64,000 nt of DNA from Alteromonas sp. KC3 (GCF_016756315.1 NZ_AP024235.1:3038001-3102000); one strand, 5' to 3'. Positions 17,544 through 27,887 are shown, numbered from the stretch's first letter. Numbers and translations: made by a program. The notes: generated by a model not told the origin, from the sequence alone.

Positions 17544-18458
17544 TTAGTATGACACTAACCAACGCACGATATTTAATAGTAGCTGTTGATTGTCTTTTGC
17601 TGATGGTGAATTCATTCCCATCGCCCACGACTCGTCGTCACTTTTAACAACTTGCGCAGTAAACATACCCGCTTCGCCAAATACAGCCACTTTACCCTTT
17701 CCGAATTCCATTATTGCCCCCTGATAGAGTCCAATGGCACTTTGTGAAGGCGTATCGTCTTCGATGGCCCATGATTTTGATGGCATCCAATTTATTGATT
17801 GTTGTGTAAATTGAAGTACAGGCTGTGCTTGCGGAGGTATTGTAAAACCTTGACCTAAAAAGCCCTGAATGACATCTACCACGTTTTCGCCATCTGCTGG
17901 TGTAACAGGAGATCGCAAAATACTCTGTGACTGACGGTCAAAAAACTGCTCTTGTTTATTAATTATCTCCACATAGCCATTGATGAACCCGAAGCCAAAT
18001 ATTTCTGCCAAGTCTGACATGGCAGCAGGCCACGGCATATGATCAGCAATAAGAAATAGTGAACCACCGTTATTTACCCAATGATAAACAGCTTCGACTT
18101 CTTCGCGAGTAAACGCCGGATAATTAGGCAAATCCCAGTTCTGAGTATTTCTTTCATTTAGCGCATTAGCCACAACCAACACGTCGATTTCAGCAAGCGA
18201 CGCACGAGAAAAAGGTTTCGAATGATTTTTCAGCGTTAAACCATCGGCTTCAAGCACTTTCGCGAACGGTTTGTAGCGTCCGTCAAGGGTATGAAAATTG
18301 TGGTGCGCACTATCAACGGCGACAACCGGTGAAGATTCAAACTGACAAAAATAGCAAGCAGTGTGTTGTGGCGTAAAATCAGGGTCTACCACTTGCTGCG
18401 CAAAAGATAAAAAAGGGAAAAAAATTAATAGAGGTGCTAGATATTTAACCATATTCAC
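17544..18458 (-). CDS. Exported DUF4350-like protein, unknown function
   Basis: 304 residues with a signal peptide (about 1-21, ending SFAQQ). The sequence has the pattern of glutamine-amidotransferase-like folds: EIDVLVVANAL, AFTREEVEAVYHWVNNGGSLFLIADHMP, then GKGKVAVFGEAGMF and a C-terminal LLLNIVRWL. These features resemble DUF4350/ThuA-like domains that bind or process unknown ligands. Two cysteines lie in HTACYFCQFE near the N-terminus of the mature protein. No partner genes are next to it; it is isolated between lon and a repeat-rich region. Confidence 0.65.
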   Translation of the reverse strand: MNMVKYLAPLLIFFPFLSFAQQVVDPDFTPQHTACYFCQFESSPVVAVDSAHHNFHTLDGRYKPFAKVLEADGLTLKNHSKPFSRASLAEIDVLVVANALNERNTQNWDLPNYPAFTREEVEAVYHWVNNGGSLFLIADHMPWPAAMSDLAEIFGFGFINGYVEIINKQEQFFDRQSQSILRSPVTPADGENVVDVIQGFLGQGFTIPPQAQPVLQFTQQSINWMPSKSWAIEDDTPSQSAIGLYQGAIMEFGKGKVAVFGEAGMFTAQVVKSDDESWAMGMNSPSAKDNQQLLLNIVRWLVSY

Positions 18459-18594
18459 GTTCCTTCGTATTTAACTGCTAGGTAGCGCATTAGTAAAACA
18501 CAAACGCATCAAAATTACATTTCTACCCGATAGCCAACGAAAAACCGCATGAATCTATATAGGCTCCTCACCTAAACAAAAAACAACACTCGTC

Positions 18595-18683
18595 GTTTTT
18601 AAACCGCGTCAGCGAGCATGGTTTAGACAAGGCAGGAAATTTTGGGGAACCGGAGTTTACATAGGGTAAATGAGGATTTCACA
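18595..18683. repeat. Partial copy of a fold-back intergenic repeat
   Basis: 89 bp, nearly identical (about five mismatches) to the left two thirds of the element at 18826-18960. It starts GTTTTTAAACCGC and ends at GAGGATTTCACA, without the right-hand inverted repeat. Confidence 0.8.
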
Positions 18684-18699
18684 GACTAAGTATAAAAAA

Positions 18700-18790
18700 G
18701 TGCTCCGAAAACATCATCCAGTGTTTTTGTTCAGCGTCGTGAGCGAAGTGGGTGCAAGGCGGATGTTGACGAAAAACCGCGACAACCTTT
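18700..18790. repeat. Degenerate related repeat between the two copies
   Basis: Contains AACATC and GATGTT as an outer inverted pair, and TTCAGCGTCGTGAGCGAAG and CAAGGCGG, which resemble the CGCGTCAGCGAGC and CAAGGCGG of the neighbouring elements. It may be a diverged member of the same family. Confidence 0.35.
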
Positions 18791-18825
18791 GTTTTTGTTG
18801 AATCAAACCAGAAACAACGACTGTC

Positions 18826-18960
18826 GTTTTTAAACCGCGTCAGCGAGCATGGTTTAGACAAGGCGGGAGATTTTGGGGAACCGGAGTTTACTTAAGGTAA
18901 ATGAGGATTTCACAAAATTTACCAACGCAGTATAAACCAGCGCAGTAGCGGTTTAAAAAC
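18826..18960. repeat. Complete fold-back (MITE/REP-like) element
   Basis: 135 bp bounded by perfect 13-bp inverted repeats, GTTTTTAAACCGC (18826) and GCGGTTTAAAAAC (ending 18960). Inner complementary blocks GTTTA/TAAAC and ATTTTG/CAAAAT and a central GTTTAC-GGTAAAT hairpin allow the whole element to fold on itself. It has no coding capacity. It lies directly before the clpX terminator. Confidence 0.75.
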
Positions 18961-18987
18961 AAAAAAGGCCCCGAAGGGCCTTTTTTA
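18961..18987 (-). terminator. clpX terminator
   Basis: AAAAAAGGCCC-CGAA-GGGCCTTTTTT hairpin 12 bp after the clpX stop. Confidence 0.9.
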
Positions 18988-18998
18988 CAACCTAACAA

Positions 18999-20273
18999 TT
19001 ACTCAGAGGCTGCTTTCTTTTCGTTACTATCATATATCAAAATCGGCTTCGATTCCCCGCGAATCACGGTTTCATCAATGACGACTTTACTGACATCTTC
19101 CATCGATGGAAGGTCATACATGGTGTCGAGAAGAACAGCTTCTACGATTGAACGAAGACCACGCGCACCGGTTTTACGCTCCATTGCTTTTTTGGCAATT
19201 GCGTTAAGTGCATCGTCACGGAATTCTAGTTCTACATCTTCCATAGAGAATAGCGCACCGTATTGCTTGGTGATGGCATTCTTAGGTTCGCGTAGAATTT
19301 GAATCAGCGCTTCTTCGTTTAACTCCTCAAGACTCGTCACGACAGGAAGACGACCAATGAACTCTGGTATCAAACCATATTTCACTAAGTCTTCTGGCTC
19401 AACCTGCTTAAACAGTTCGCTTATTTGCTTGCTGTTGTCTTTCGACTTAACCGTAGCACCAAAACCGATACCGGTATCTTTTTGCGCACGCTGCTCAATC
19501 ACTTTATCAAGGCCAGCAAATGCGCCGCCGCAGATAAACAAGATCTTAGAGGTATCAACCTGCAAGAATTCCTGCTGAGGATGTTTGCGACCACCTTGTG
19601 GTGGAACTGATGCGACAGTACCTTCGATTAACTTAAGCAACGCCTGCTGAACACCTTCGCCCGACACATCGCGCGTAATCGAGGGGTTATCAGACTTACG
19701 CGAAATTTTGTCGATTTCATCGATATACACAATACCACGCTGTGCTTTTTCAACGTCATAATCACATTTCTGAAGCAGCTTTTGGATTATGTTTTCAACG
19801 TCTTCACCTACGTAACCGGCTTCGGTTAGTGTAGTTGCATCTGCCATTGTAAACGGCACATCAAGTAATCGAGCCAAAGTCTCAGCAAGTAACGTTTTAC
19901 CGCTACCTGTAGGACCAATTAGCAGAATGTTACTCTTACCTAATTCAACACCGTCATGAACATCACCGTTGCGCAAGCGCTTGTAGTGGTTGTATACCGC
20001 TACTGAAAGTACTTTTTTAGCATGCTCTTGACCAATTACGTAATCGTCAAGATGCGCATGTATTTCACTAGGTTTAGGTAAAGCGTCCTGCTTTTGCTTT
20101 GGCGCGATTTCCTTAATTTCTTCGCGAATGATATCGTTACATAACTCAACACACTCGTCGCATATAAATACCGACGGGCCTGCTATTAACTTTCTTACTT
20201 CGTGTTGGCTTTTGCCACAAAACGAACAGTACAGTAGCTTATTATCACCGTCACCGCTTTGCTTATCACTCAT
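18999..20273 (-). CDS. clpX: ATP-dependent Clp protease ATP-binding subunit ClpX
   Basis: 424 residues from the ATG at 20273, the usual length. The N-terminal zinc domain has the Cys pairs CSFC and CDEC. The AAA+ core has GPTGSGKT (Walker A, near 121), YIDEID (Walker B), and a C-terminal [11 protein letters not shown] sensor-2 region. ClpX unfolds substrates and feeds them to ClpP. The frame is open to 20309, but MSDK at 20273 has AGAGG eight bases upstream and gives the family N-terminus. It follows clpP by 75 bp. Confidence 0.96.
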   Translation of the reverse strand: MSDKQSGDGDNKLLYCSFCGKSQHEVRKLIAGPSVFICDECVELCNDIIREEIKEIAPKQKQDALPKPSEIHAHLDDYVIGQEHAKKVLSVAVYNHYKRLRNGDVHDGVELGKSNILLIGPTGSGKTLLAETLARLLDVPFTMADATTLTEAGYVGEDVENIIQKLLQKCDYDVEKAQRGIVYIDEIDKISRKSDNPSITRDVSGEGVQQALLKLIEGTVASVPPQGGRKHPQQEFLQVDTSKILFICGGAFAGLDKVIEQRAQKDTGIGFGATVKSKDNSKQISELFKQVEPEDLVKYGLIPEFIGRLPVVTSLEELNEEALIQILREPKNAITKQYGALFSMEDVELEFRDDALNAIAKKAMERKTGARGLRSIVEAVLLDTMYDLPSMEDVSKVVIDETVIRGESKPILIYDSNEKKAASE

Positions 20274-20292
20274 TACTTTTGCCTCTGCCTTG

Positions 20293-20332
20293 CCCGAGCC
20301 GAAAACCATAACGTGCGATGCACTGGCTCGGG
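20293..20332 (-). other. Hairpin in the clpP-clpX gap
   Basis: CCCGAGCC (20293-20300) and GGCTCGGG (20325-20332) form a perfect 8-bp stem with a 24-base loop. There is no T-run, so it is not a standard terminator. It lies before the clpX ribosome site and may affect mRNA processing or relative expression. Confidence 0.5.
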
Positions 20333-20347
20333 TTCTCTATAACTATA

Positions 20348-20977
20348 CTACTTAGTTGCGGCTACGTCAGATCGATTTGCTAAAACTTGGTCAACTAGGC
20401 CGTATTCTTTCGCCTCAGTTGCACTTAAGAAGTTATCACGATCGGTATCACGAGCGACTTTTTCGTAGTCTTGACCAGTATGGTCGGCCATTAGGCGATT
20501 TAGCTTCTCTTTAATAGACAGAATTTCTTTCGCATGAATTTCAAAATCTGAAGCTTGGCCTTGGAACCCACCTAATGGTTGGTGAATCATTACACGAGAA
20601 TTAGGTAGGCAATAGCGCTTACCTTTGGCACCAGCAGACAACAAGAATGCGCCCATACTTGCCGCTTGCCCCATACATACGGTGCTAACATCTGGCTTTA
20701 TGAAGTTCATTGTGTCGTATATTGCCATTCCCGCAGTTACTGAACCACCCGGTGAATTGATATAAAGGAAAATGTCCTTCTCTGGGTTTTCAGCTTCAAG
20801 AAACAGCATTTGAGCAACGATTAGGTTGGCCATGTGGTCTTCAACTTGCCCCACTAAGAAAATAACGTTTTCTTTCAATAGGCGCGAATAAATGTCATAA
20901 GAGCGCTCACCTTTTGAGGTTTGCTCTACAACCATTGGAACAAGTGCATTCATAGGGTCAAACGGGGTATTAGTCAT
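20348..20977 (-). CDS. clpP: ATP-dependent Clp protease proteolytic subunit ClpP
   Basis: 209 residues. The catalytic Ser107 is in [11 protein letters not shown] and His132 in MIHQPLGG; the aspartate is near 181 in DTDRD. The tetradecameric serine protease degrades proteins delivered by ClpX or ClpA. An N-terminal propeptide of about 14 residues is expected by homology. It lies between tig and clpX, the conserved order, with a terminator-like hairpin between tig and clpP. Confidence 0.97.
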   Translation of the reverse strand: MTNTPFDPMNALVPMVVEQTSKGERSYDIYSRLLKENVIFLVGQVEDHMANLIVAQMLFLEAENPEKDIFLYINSPGGSVTAGMAIYDTMNFIKPDVSTVCMGQAASMGAFLLSAGAKGKRYCLPNSRVMIHQPLGGFQGQASDFEIHAKEILSIKEKLNRLMADHTGQDYEKVARDTDRDNFLSATEAKEYGLVDQVLANRSDVAATK

Positions 20978-21008
20978 AGCTACCTTGATTATCTAGCGTT
21001 AAAAACAA

Positions 21009-21034
21009 AAATGCTCGGAAGGCTCCGAGCATTT
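21009..21034 (-). terminator. Terminator or attenuator between tig and clpP
   Basis: AAATGCTCGGA-AGGC-TCCGAGCATTT with TTTTTGTTTTT following on the minus strand. It would end or reduce transcription from tig into clpP. Confidence 0.8.
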
Positions 21035-21075
21035 AAGCAGTTGCTGACAAGTATTGTCAATCAGACAGTAAAAAA

Positions 21076-22380
21076 TTACGCCTGTTTGTTCATAACCTCG
21101 TCAAAAGCTTTAGTTACTTCAGTAACTTTTGCTTGCTCAAGAACCCACTCAATCGCTTGCTCTTCAAGTGCAACGTTTTGCATTTGCTGCATAAGCTCTT
21201 GGTTATTGTTGTAGTAATCAATAACTTCTTGCGGATCTTCATACGCAGACGCTGCAGTTTCGATCATCTCGTTAACTTTCGCTTCGTCAGCTTTAAGTTC
21301 GTTATTCTTGATAACTTCGCCAAGAAGTAGACCAATTGAAACACGACGCTTAGCGTTGTCAGTAAACAACTCAGCTGGCAGTTCAGGAAGGTTTTGACCA
21401 CCGCCTTGTTGGCTGAAGCGTTGTTTAGCTTGCTCGCGAAGTGCGTTTACTTCCTGGTCGATTAGCGCTTGAGGAATATCGATTTCGTTAGCGTCAACTA
21501 GTTTAGCGATAACGTCTTCTTTAACCTGTGCTTTTAGCGTTTGGTCAAGTTCACGCTGCATGTTCTTACGAACTTCTGCTTTAAGTGCGTCTACACCGCC
21601 TTCTTCAACACCGAAAAGCTTCGCAAATTCTTCGTCAACTTTAGGTAGAGATTGACCTTCTACTTTCTTAACAGTTGCTTGGAAAACCGCGTCTTTACCT
21701 TTCAGGTTTTCTGCGTGGTAGTCTTCAGGGAAAGTTACTTCGATAGTCACTTCTTCGCCCGCTTTCGCACCTACAAGAGGCTTCTCGAAACCTGGGATCA
21801 TGCGGCCTTTGCCTAACTCAAGTGCGAAATCTTCTGCTTTCCCGCCTTCAAATTCTTCACCGTCGATAGAACCAACGAAATCGATGATCACTTTGTCATC
21901 TTTTTTCGCTTTACGCTTAACTTCTTTCCAAGTTGCGTGTTGCTTCTGAAGCGTTTCCATCATGTTATCAAGATCTTCGTCAGTAATTTCTACTACTGGC
22001 TTTTCGATTTCGATATCGCTAACACCTTTCACTTCTACTTCTGGGTAAACTTCGAAAGATGCAGTAAATTCTAGGTCCTGACCGTCTTCGTCTTTAGTCA
22101 GTTCAAACTTTGGCATACCAGCAGGTTGGATTTTTTCTTGAATAACCGCTTGGTAGAAGTTTTGTTGCATTACGTCACCAGCAACTTCTTGGCGAACTGC
22201 TTGGCCGAAACGCTTTTTGATTACGCTTACAGGAACTTTGCCTGGGCGGAAGCCGTTAATGCGTTGTGTTTTTGCCAACTGCTGTAGGCGTGACTTAACT
22301 GCTGAATCAACCGCGTCTGCTGGAACGGTGATAGTAAGACGGCGTTCTAAACCCTGGGTCGTCTCGACTGAAACTTGCAT
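21076..22380 (-). CDS. tig: Trigger factor
   Basis: 434 residues. The N-terminal ribosome-binding domain has the signature GFRPGKVP around residue 44. A FKBP-type peptidyl-prolyl isomerase domain follows at about 155-240 ([19 protein letters not shown]), then a helical C-terminal chaperone domain. Trigger factor receives nascent chains at the ribosome exit. It is the first gene of the tig-clpP-clpX-lon block. A small hairpin (ACGCCT/AGGCGT near 22399-22416) lies in its leader. Confidence 0.96.
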   Translation of the reverse strand: MQVSVETTQGLERRLTITVPADAVDSAVKSRLQQLAKTQRINGFRPGKVPVSVIKKRFGQAVRQEVAGDVMQQNFYQAVIQEKIQPAGMPKFELTKDEDGQDLEFTASFEVYPEVEVKGVSDIEIEKPVVEITDEDLDNMMETLQKQHATWKEVKRKAKKDDKVIIDFVGSIDGEEFEGGKAEDFALELGKGRMIPGFEKPLVGAKAGEEVTIEVTFPEDYHAENLKGKDAVFQATVKKVEGQSLPKVDEEFAKLFGVEEGGVDALKAEVRKNMQRELDQTLKAQVKEDVIAKLVDANEIDIPQALIDQEVNALREQAKQRFSQQGGGQNLPELPAELFTDNAKRRVSIGLLLGEVIKNNELKADEAKVNEMIETAASAYEDPQEVIDYYNNNQELMQQMQNVALEEQAIEWVLEQAKVTEVTKAFDEVMNKQA

Positions 22381-22715
22381 TATGTTACCTCAACTATACG
22401 CCTTTACAGGCGTTTTGTTCTCAATCCCCTCTCCCGTCATGCAATGTTGCATATCACTTGCGGGGAAGAGGTCGTTATCTGACGTTTATACAATCATGGT
22501 TAGGACAATATTTATGTCAAAAAGCCAACCTGAAACAAACGTACTGGTTAAAAAAAGACGCGGTAGTATACAGCCGCAGATCACAAGAGTCGAGAGGGAA
22601 ACACAAGTTTGTAACGCGCATTTGTGCAGAATACGACCAAACAAGCACTAAAATTATCGATTCAGCGATAAATGGACATTTAGATTTAAAAGGCTTTCAA
22701 GAAAAGAGAGATAAA
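22381..22715. other. Intergenic region between the tRNA cluster and tig
   Basis: About 335 bp that should hold the tig promoter on the minus strand. TTGACA occurs on that strand near 22515-22520, but no -10 stands at standard spacing, so I name none. There is no terminator for the tRNA operon that I can recognise. Plus-strand open frames here run into the tRNA genes and are not real. Confidence 0.4.
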
Positions 22716-22792
22716 TGGTCGGTGAGACAGGATTTGAACCTGCGACCCCTTGTACCCAAAACAAGTGCGCTACCAAGCTGCGCCACTCACCG
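22716..22792 (-). tRNA. tRNA-Pro (anticodon TGG), copy 2
   Basis: 77 bases including an encoded CCA. It begins CGGTGAGTGGCGCAGC; the anticodon stem CTTGT/ACAAG holds a TTTGGGT loop with anticodon TGG. It is identical to the copy at 23192-23268 and is the last gene of the tRNA operon. Confidence 0.97.
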
Positions 22793-22834
22793 ACAGAGAT
22801 ATCATTGAAAAGCTTTAGATAAAGCTTGAAAATA

Positions 22835-22919
22835 TGGTGCGGAAGGAGAGACTTGAACTCTCACGCCGTGAAGCACTGGAACCTAAATCCAGCGTGTCTA
22901 CCAATTCCACCACTTCCGC
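22835..22919 (-). tRNA. tRNA-Leu (anticodon TAG)
   Basis: 85 bases with CCA and a long variable arm, beginning GCGGAAGTGGTGG. Anticodon stem CTGGA/TCCAG with loop TTTAGGT gives TAG. Confidence 0.97.
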
Positions 22920-22925
22920 AAAAAG

Positions 22926-23002
22926 TGGGGTGGACGATGGGACTTGAACCCACGACAACCGGAATCACAATCCGGGGCTCTACCAACTGAGCTACGCCCA
23001 CC
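22926..23002 (-). tRNA. tRNA-His (anticodon GTG)
   Basis: 77 bases with CCA, beginning GGTGGGCGTAGCTC with the extra 5' G paired to C73 that marks tRNA-His. The anticodon loop reads TTGTGAT (GTG). Confidence 0.97.
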
Positions 23003-23090
23003 ATAGAGGTGCTTGCATAGTTTACATGTGAATTGTTAACCATGTAAACTTGAAAATTCTGCCATCCTGTCAGGACCTACCTGACCCGCA

Positions 23091-23167
<77 letters not shown>

Positions 23168-23191
23168 TCGGCGAATCTTCGCTGCAAAAAG

Positions 23192-23268
23192 TGGTCGGTG
23201 AGACAGGATTTGAACCTGCGACCCCTTGTACCCAAAACAAGTGCGCTACCAAGCTGCGCCACTCACCG
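23192..23268 (-). tRNA. tRNA-Pro (anticodon TGG), copy 1
   Basis: Identical 77-base copy of the tRNA at 22716-22792. It is the first gene of the operon, about 55 bp after the promoter at 23323-23351. The Arg-His-Leu-Pro order matches the argX-hisR-leuT-proM operon of enteric bacteria, with an extra Pro gene in front. Confidence 0.97.
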
Positions 23269-23322
23269 ACTGATGTAACTGCTTTCTGAGATGTTTTGTC
23301 TCTGTGCCGTTACGGGGTGCGA

Positions 23323-23351
23323 ATATTACTGACATGACCCCACCTCGTCAA
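23323..23351 (-). promoter_or_regulatory. tRNA operon promoter
   Basis: On the minus strand TTGACG (23346-23351), 17 bp, then TAATAT (23323-23328), followed by TCGCACCCCG. The GC-rich discriminator is typical of stringently controlled stable-RNA promoters. Confidence 0.75.
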
Positions 23352-23672
23352 ACACTTTTTTAAATAAATTTTCCAACCGCTCATAAAGCGCGCATTATCA
23401 CGTTTTTTTGAACAAAAAGAGCAATAAACAAGCAAAAAACTACTCGGCTACACCCTTTTTTGTCAGCACAATTAGCGTGACACGTTTTCATCATTTAAGC
23501 ACAAATAAGAAAAACTGCGTTTGGATAAGAAAAAAGTGGACGGATAATTTGCGTTTGTACACATCTTTAGTCTCTTTTTTCATTAAGAGAAGGCTTAGTG
23601 CTGGTTTAGCAATAGCGTTTTGTGAAACAATATAGGGCACTTGTTGACCACTATACTTTGATAAATAACACT
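23352..23672. other. Intergenic region upstream of folD
   Basis: About 320 bp of AT-rich DNA between the tRNA promoter and folD. It should contain the folD promoter on the plus strand. I see no gene with a ribosome site and no clear -35/-10 pair. Confidence 0.4.
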
Positions 23673-24527
23673 ATGACCGCTCACCTCATCGACGGCAAAC
23701 TAATTGCCAAACAAGTTCGCCAACACGTTACATCCTATGTTGAATCACTGACACAAGCTGGAAAAAGACAACCTGGTCTTGCTGTTGTCCTAGTAGGAAG
23801 TGATGCAGCGTCTCAAGTTTATGTTGCTAACAAGCGTAAGGCATGTGAAGAAGTTGGTTTTGTCTCTCGCTCTTTTGATCTTCCTGCTGATACCACCGAA
23901 GAAACGCTACTTAACCTCGTTGACGAGTTGAACGAAGACAAAGAAATAGACGGCATTTTGGTTCAGCTCCCGCTACCTGCAGGATTGAACGCTGAAAAAG
24001 TGTTAGAGCGCATTCAGCCACATAAAGATGTAGATGGGTTCCACCCGTATAATATAGGTCGCCTCGCGCAGCGCATACCTGCCCTTCGTCCTTGTACGCC
24101 CAAAGGCATCATGACAATGATTGAGTCGACTAAAAGACCAGTAAAAGGCTTAGATGCAGTAATCGTAGGTGCTTCAAATATTGTAGGTCGCCCTATGAGT
24201 CTAGAGCTACTTCTTGCCGGATGTACGGTAACCACGTGTCATAAATTCACTCAAGACCTGAAAAGTCATGTTCAGCGTGCTGACTTGTTAGTTGTGGCGG
24301 TAGGTAAACCTAACTTTATCCCTGGCGATTGGGTCAAGCCTGGCGCTATCGTAATTGATGTGGGCATTAACCGCCTTAATGATGGGTCGTTAGTGGGTGA
24401 TGTAGACTTTGAGAAAGCGAAAGAGCGTGCGGGATGGATCACCCCAGTACCAGGTGGTGTGGGCCCAATGACAGTAGCAAGCTTGATTGAAAATACGCTA
24501 GAAGCCTACGTTAAGTATCATTCTTAG
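23673..24527 (+). CDS. folD: Bifunctional methylenetetrahydrofolate dehydrogenase/cyclohydrolase
   Basis: 284 residues from the ATG at 23673, equal to the family length. It interconverts 5,10-methylene-, methenyl- and 10-formyl-tetrahydrofolate with NADP. Visible motifs are [14 protein letters not shown] (catalytic Lys), [32 protein letters not shown] (NADP site) and [10 protein letters not shown]. The frame runs upstream to 23622, but those residues are not part of the family. A terminator hairpin follows at 24541. Confidence 0.96.
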   Translation: MTAHLIDGKLIAKQVRQHVTSYVESLTQAGKRQPGLAVVLVGSDAASQVYVANKRKACEEVGFVSRSFDLPADTTEETLLNLVDELNEDKEIDGILVQLPLPAGLNAEKVLERIQPHKDVDGFHPYNIGRLAQRIPALRPCTPKGIMTMIESTKRPVKGLDAVIVGASNIVGRPMSLELLLAGCTVTTCHKFTQDLKSHVQRADLLVVAVGKPNFIPGDWVKPGAIVIDVGINRLNDGSLVGDVDFEKAKERAGWITPVPGGVGPMTVASLIENTLEAYVKYHS

Positions 24528-24540
24528 TTCATTAGCTATT

Positions 24541-24566
24541 GGCACCATTGCATATGGTGCCTTTAA
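24541..24566 (+). terminator. folD terminator
   Basis: GGCACCAT-TGCAT-ATGGTGCC followed by TTTAATT, 13 bp after the folD stop. It decides the start of the next gene, whose earlier ATGs lie inside or before the hairpin. Confidence 0.7.
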
Positions 24567-24589
24567 TTCCCTTAGATTGTACACGTCCA

Positions 24590-25165
24590 ATGCCAAACAA
24601 ATACCAGCCCTCTTCTTTATCGCATTCCCATTACATCAACGCTACGCTAAATTGGGTGGATGATATTGTTATTGCGCATAACTTTTGTCCTTTTGCGAAA
24701 TATGTTCGCTCTCCCAATCAAATTCGCCTTGAAGTACTCGCTGGCGATACTGGCGACATTCTCGAAAGCTTGTTTAATGAACTTCATCATTTAGACAATG
24801 ACGACAAGACTGCAACCACGCTGCTGATATTAACTCATGAGGCGTTAGCTGATTTTGACGAATACCTCGACGTACTCGCGATTGCTGAGCGCATGTTACA
24901 TGATTGGGGTTATAGCGGTACTTATCAGCTAGCGAGCTTCCATCCAAACTACGTATTTGATGGTAACACCGAGAACGATAGCGAGAACTATACAAACCGC
25001 TCACCCTACCCGCTTCTTCATCTGATTAGAGAAAGTGATATATCTCGTTACATGAAAAATGAAGATGATGCAGAAAAAATCTTCAGCCACAACATTGCTA
25101 AAGCAAACTCACTAGGTTGCCCATACTTTGAAGCGCAGTTAGAAAAAATGAAAACACGGAAATAA
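24590..25165 (+). CDS. DUF1415 family protein
   Basis: 191 residues from the ATG at 24590; earlier in-frame ATGs (24539, 24554) fall in the folD terminator. The sequence contains NWVDDIVIAHNFCPFAKYVR near the N-terminus and YQLASFHPNYVFDG followed by NRSPYPLLHLIRE, the hallmarks of the DUF1415 family. The family function is unknown. Conserved Cys and His residues (FCPF, SFHP) suggest a possible metal or redox role, which is inference only. It sits alone after folD with a hairpin terminator behind. Confidence 0.8.
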   Translation: MPNKYQPSSLSHSHYINATLNWVDDIVIAHNFCPFAKYVRSPNQIRLEVLAGDTGDILESLFNELHHLDNDDKTATTLLILTHEALADFDEYLDVLAIAERMLHDWGYSGTYQLASFHPNYVFDGNTENDSENYTNRSPYPLLHLIRESDISRYMKNEDDAEKIFSHNIAKANSLGCPYFEAQLEKMKTRK

Positions 25166-25171
25166 AAAAGC

Positions 25172-25198
25172 GGCTCACGATAGCGTGAGCCTAAATTT
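25172..25198 (+). terminator. Terminator of the DUF1415 gene
   Basis: GGCTCACG-ATAG-CGTGAGCC followed by TAAATTT; the T-run is weak. Confidence 0.55.
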
Positions 25199-25355
25199 GA
25201 TTGGATCCAGGGACCACATTTTTACAATTGCTATCAGTCAAAACTGATTAGTGCTTAAATGCGGCTCAAGTATTCACTTGAAGTGTTAACTTACCCGATG
25301 TTTATGAGAGTTATGTGACACTTCGCCCTTTTTTTCAGATTTTTAGATAAACCTG

Positions 25356-26081
25356 ATGGTGTTCATGATGACCTCAAAGAATTACGCTTTCTCACCGATT
25401 GCGACCATTGCAACTCCCTTTAAACAGAAATTTGCCATCCCTCGCCAGCCGGGTTTAGCAAAAGCAAAAGGGACTATCAGCTTTTTACCGGGCTTTGACG
25501 ACGTCAATATGCTTGAAGGTATCGACGGCTTTTCACATCTATGGTTACTTTTTGTCTTTCACCAAACTCAAGCCAGAGGCTGGAAGAGTAAAGTTAAAGC
25601 CCCTCGTTTAGGTGGCAATGCAAGTACTGGCGTATTAGCAACGAGAAGCACACATAGACCAAACAGCGTTGGCATGTCGGTAGTACTAAATAAAGGCATC
25701 GTAAAACACGGTGATTCCTATGCGCTTACCGTAGAGGGTGTCGACCTTGTAGATGGCACACCAATAATCGATATTAAACCTTACTTGCCCTATGCTGATG
25801 CGATTAGCGGCGCTACCGATAAATTGAGCTCATATCATCCAATTCCGCAAAGAACGGTTCAATTTGACAGTGTCTTATCAGCAACACTTGAGGAACTGGA
25901 AAAACAACACGGTGACTTTAAATCACTCGCCACGAGCGTGTTATCTCAAGACCCTAGACCAGCGTACAAACAACAATGTGATAATGACCCCAAAACCTAT
26001 AAAGTTGCACTATACAATGTTGACCTCAGCTTCATTGTTTTAGGTGGATGCGTGAGAGTGACGCAGATAAATCCGCTTTAA
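25356..26081 (+). CDS. trmO: tRNA (N6-threonylcarbamoyladenosine37-N6)-methyltransferase TrmO
   Basis: 241 residues, close to the E. coli protein (235). TrmO methylates t6A37 of some threonine tRNAs using S-adenosylmethionine. Family-typical blocks are KFAIPRQPGL, GFSHLWLLFVFHQT, APRLGGNASTGVLATRSTHRPN, VDLVDGTPIIDIKPYLPYAD and SQDPRPAYK. Possible starts are 25356, 25365 and 25368; none has a strong ribosome site, so the exact N-terminus is uncertain. It stands alone upstream of proS. Confidence 0.92.
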   Translation: MVFMMTSKNYAFSPIATIATPFKQKFAIPRQPGLAKAKGTISFLPGFDDVNMLEGIDGFSHLWLLFVFHQTQARGWKSKVKAPRLGGNASTGVLATRSTHRPNSVGMSVVLNKGIVKHGDSYALTVEGVDLVDGTPIIDIKPYLPYADAISGATDKLSSYHPIPQRTVQFDSVLSATLEELEKQHGDFKSLATSVLSQDPRPAYKQQCDNDPKTYKVALYNVDLSFIVLGGCVRVTQINPL

Positions 26082-26168
26082 GCTAACGCGTTTGTGGCGA
26101 AATTGCTCACAGTTAATTAGAATACGCCAGATCTACGATAAATAATTTTTACAGGAAACCTGCTTTAC

Positions 26169-27887
26169 ATGCGCACTAGTCAATATTTGCTTGCCACGCA
26201 GAAAGAAACCCCTGCAGATGCAGAAGTTATCAGCCACCAGCTTATGCTTCGCGCTGGTATGATCAGAAAGTTAGCATCAGGACTTTATACTTGGCTACCG
26301 TCTGGTCTTCGCGTTCTCAATAAAGTAGCCAATATTGTTCGTGAAGAAATGAACAAAGCAGGCGCCATTGAAGTGCTTATGCCTGTGGTTCAGCCCGCTG
26401 ATCTCTGGGAAGAGTCTGGCCGCTGGGACGAATATGGCCCTGAACTACTTCGCGTTAAAGATCGTCATCAGCGAGACTTTGTGCTTGGTCCAACACACGA
26501 AGAGGTTATTACCGCACTTGTACGTAATGAAATCAGTAGTTACAAACAGCTTCCTTTGAACCTATACCAGGTACAAACTAAATTCCGCGACGAAGTTCGC
26601 CCCCGCTTTGGCATTATGCGCGGTCGTGAATTTACGATGAAAGACGCTTATAGCTTTCACTTGGAGGAAAGCTGTCTAGAAGAAACTTACCAGAAAATGT
26701 ATGACGCATACTGCAATATTTTCTCGCGAATGGGTCTAGACTTTAGAGCAGTTATTGCCGATTCAGGTTCAATTGGTGGTAACCATTCTCATGAGTTCCA
26801 CGTACTTGCCGAGTCAGGTGAAGACGACATCGCTTTCTCAAGTGATAGTGATTATGCAGCTAACGTCGAAATGGCCGCGGCAGTAGCCCCTGAGAAGTCA
26901 GTTGCTTCAGGTGCCGCAGTTGAAACCAAGGATGCTAAAGGCAAAGATTTTAATGCTATTTTAAAAAGCGTAGAAGCCGACGCAACAAACGCCGTCAAAG
27001 TTGTATTGGTAAAGGCTGCCTGTGATGTAAACAGCAAAGGCGAAGAAGTCATTGCCGACAAATGGGTAGCGCTTGTGCTTCGCGCGGACCACGAACTTAA
27101 CGATGTCAAAGCAGAAAAATTGGACAACGTTGCTAGTCCACTTGTTGAAGCGTCGTTTGAGCAAGCAAAAGAAGTGCTTGGCGTTTCACCATTGTTTGCA
27201 GATGCAACTAACTTACCTGTACCAGCACTCATTGATGCCAGTGCAGCAGCCCTTGCAGACTTCACCACTGGTGCAGGCGCCGGCGGCAAAGTGAATATGA
27301 ATGCTAACTGGTCTGAAGACGTCACTGGCGTTGATATTCGCAACGTGGTTGCAGGCGATGCTTCTCCTGATGGCAAAGGCACGCTTAATATCAAACGCGG
27401 CATTGAGGTTGGCCACATATTCCAGCTAGGCAGTAAGTACTCTGAAGCAATGAACTGTGGCGTATTGACAGAAACTGGCAAGCATCAAACCTTGACCATG
27501 GGCTGTTATGGTATTGGCGTTTCGCGTATTGTTGCGGCAGCCATTGAACAGAACCACGATAAATTTGGCATTAAGTGGCCAGATCCTATTGCACCATTTA
27601 AAATTGCACTTATACCTATGAATATGCACAAATCTCACCGCATCAAAGAAGCAGCGGAAAAGCTCTACCAAGAGCTTGTTGAGCTTGGCGTTGAAGTTTT
27701 GTTTGACGACAGAAAAGAACGCCCTGGTGTTATGTTCAATGACATGGAGCTTATCGGTATTCCTCACAGTATTGTTATTGGTGAAAGAAACCTAGATAAT
27801 CAACAAGTTGAGTATAAGAATAGACGTACGGGCGAAAAGCAGTTATTAGATTTAAGCGCAGCGAGAGAGTTTGTCGCCGCACTCTAA
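26169..27887 (+). CDS. proS: Prolyl-tRNA synthetase
   Basis: 572 residues, bacterial-type class II ProRS. It contains motif 1 to 3 regions ([57 protein letters not shown]), the inserted editing domain at about 225-400, and a C-terminal anticodon-binding domain (about 475-572, [36 protein letters not shown]). GGAAACC precedes the ATG by about ten bases. An MBL-fold gene follows 37 bp behind. Confidence 0.97.
   Translation: MRTSQYLLATQKETPADAEVISHQLMLRAGMIRKLASGLYTWLPSGLRVLNKVANIVREEMNKAGAIEVLMPVVQPADLWEESGRWDEYGPELLRVKDRHQRDFVLGPTHEEVITALVRNEISSYKQLPLNLYQVQTKFRDEVRPRFGIMRGREFTMKDAYSFHLEESCLEETYQKMYDAYCNIFSRMGLDFRAVIADSGSIGGNHSHEFHVLAESGEDDIAFSSDSDYAANVEMAAAVAPEKSVASGAAVETKDAKGKDFNAILKSVEADATNAVKVVLVKAACDVNSKGEEVIADKWVALVLRADHELNDVKAEKLDNVASPLVEASFEQAKEVLGVSPLFADATNLPVPALIDASAAALADFTTGAGAGGKVNMNANWSEDVTGVDIRNVVAGDASPDGKGTLNIKRGIEVGHIFQLGSKYSEAMNCGVLTETGKHQTLTMGCYGIGVSRIVAAAIEQNHDKFGIKWPDPIAPFKIALIPMNMHKSHRIKEAAEKLYQELVELGVEVLFDDRKERPGVMFNDMELIGIPHSIVIGERNLDNQQVEYKNRRTGEKQLLDLSAAREFVAAL

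Noticed and set aside
26852..27481. Long open frame on the minus strand inside proS
   Set aside because: Ser/Thr/Ala-rich translation, no ribosome site, and it lies fully antisense to a conserved gene; it is a codon-bias shadow.
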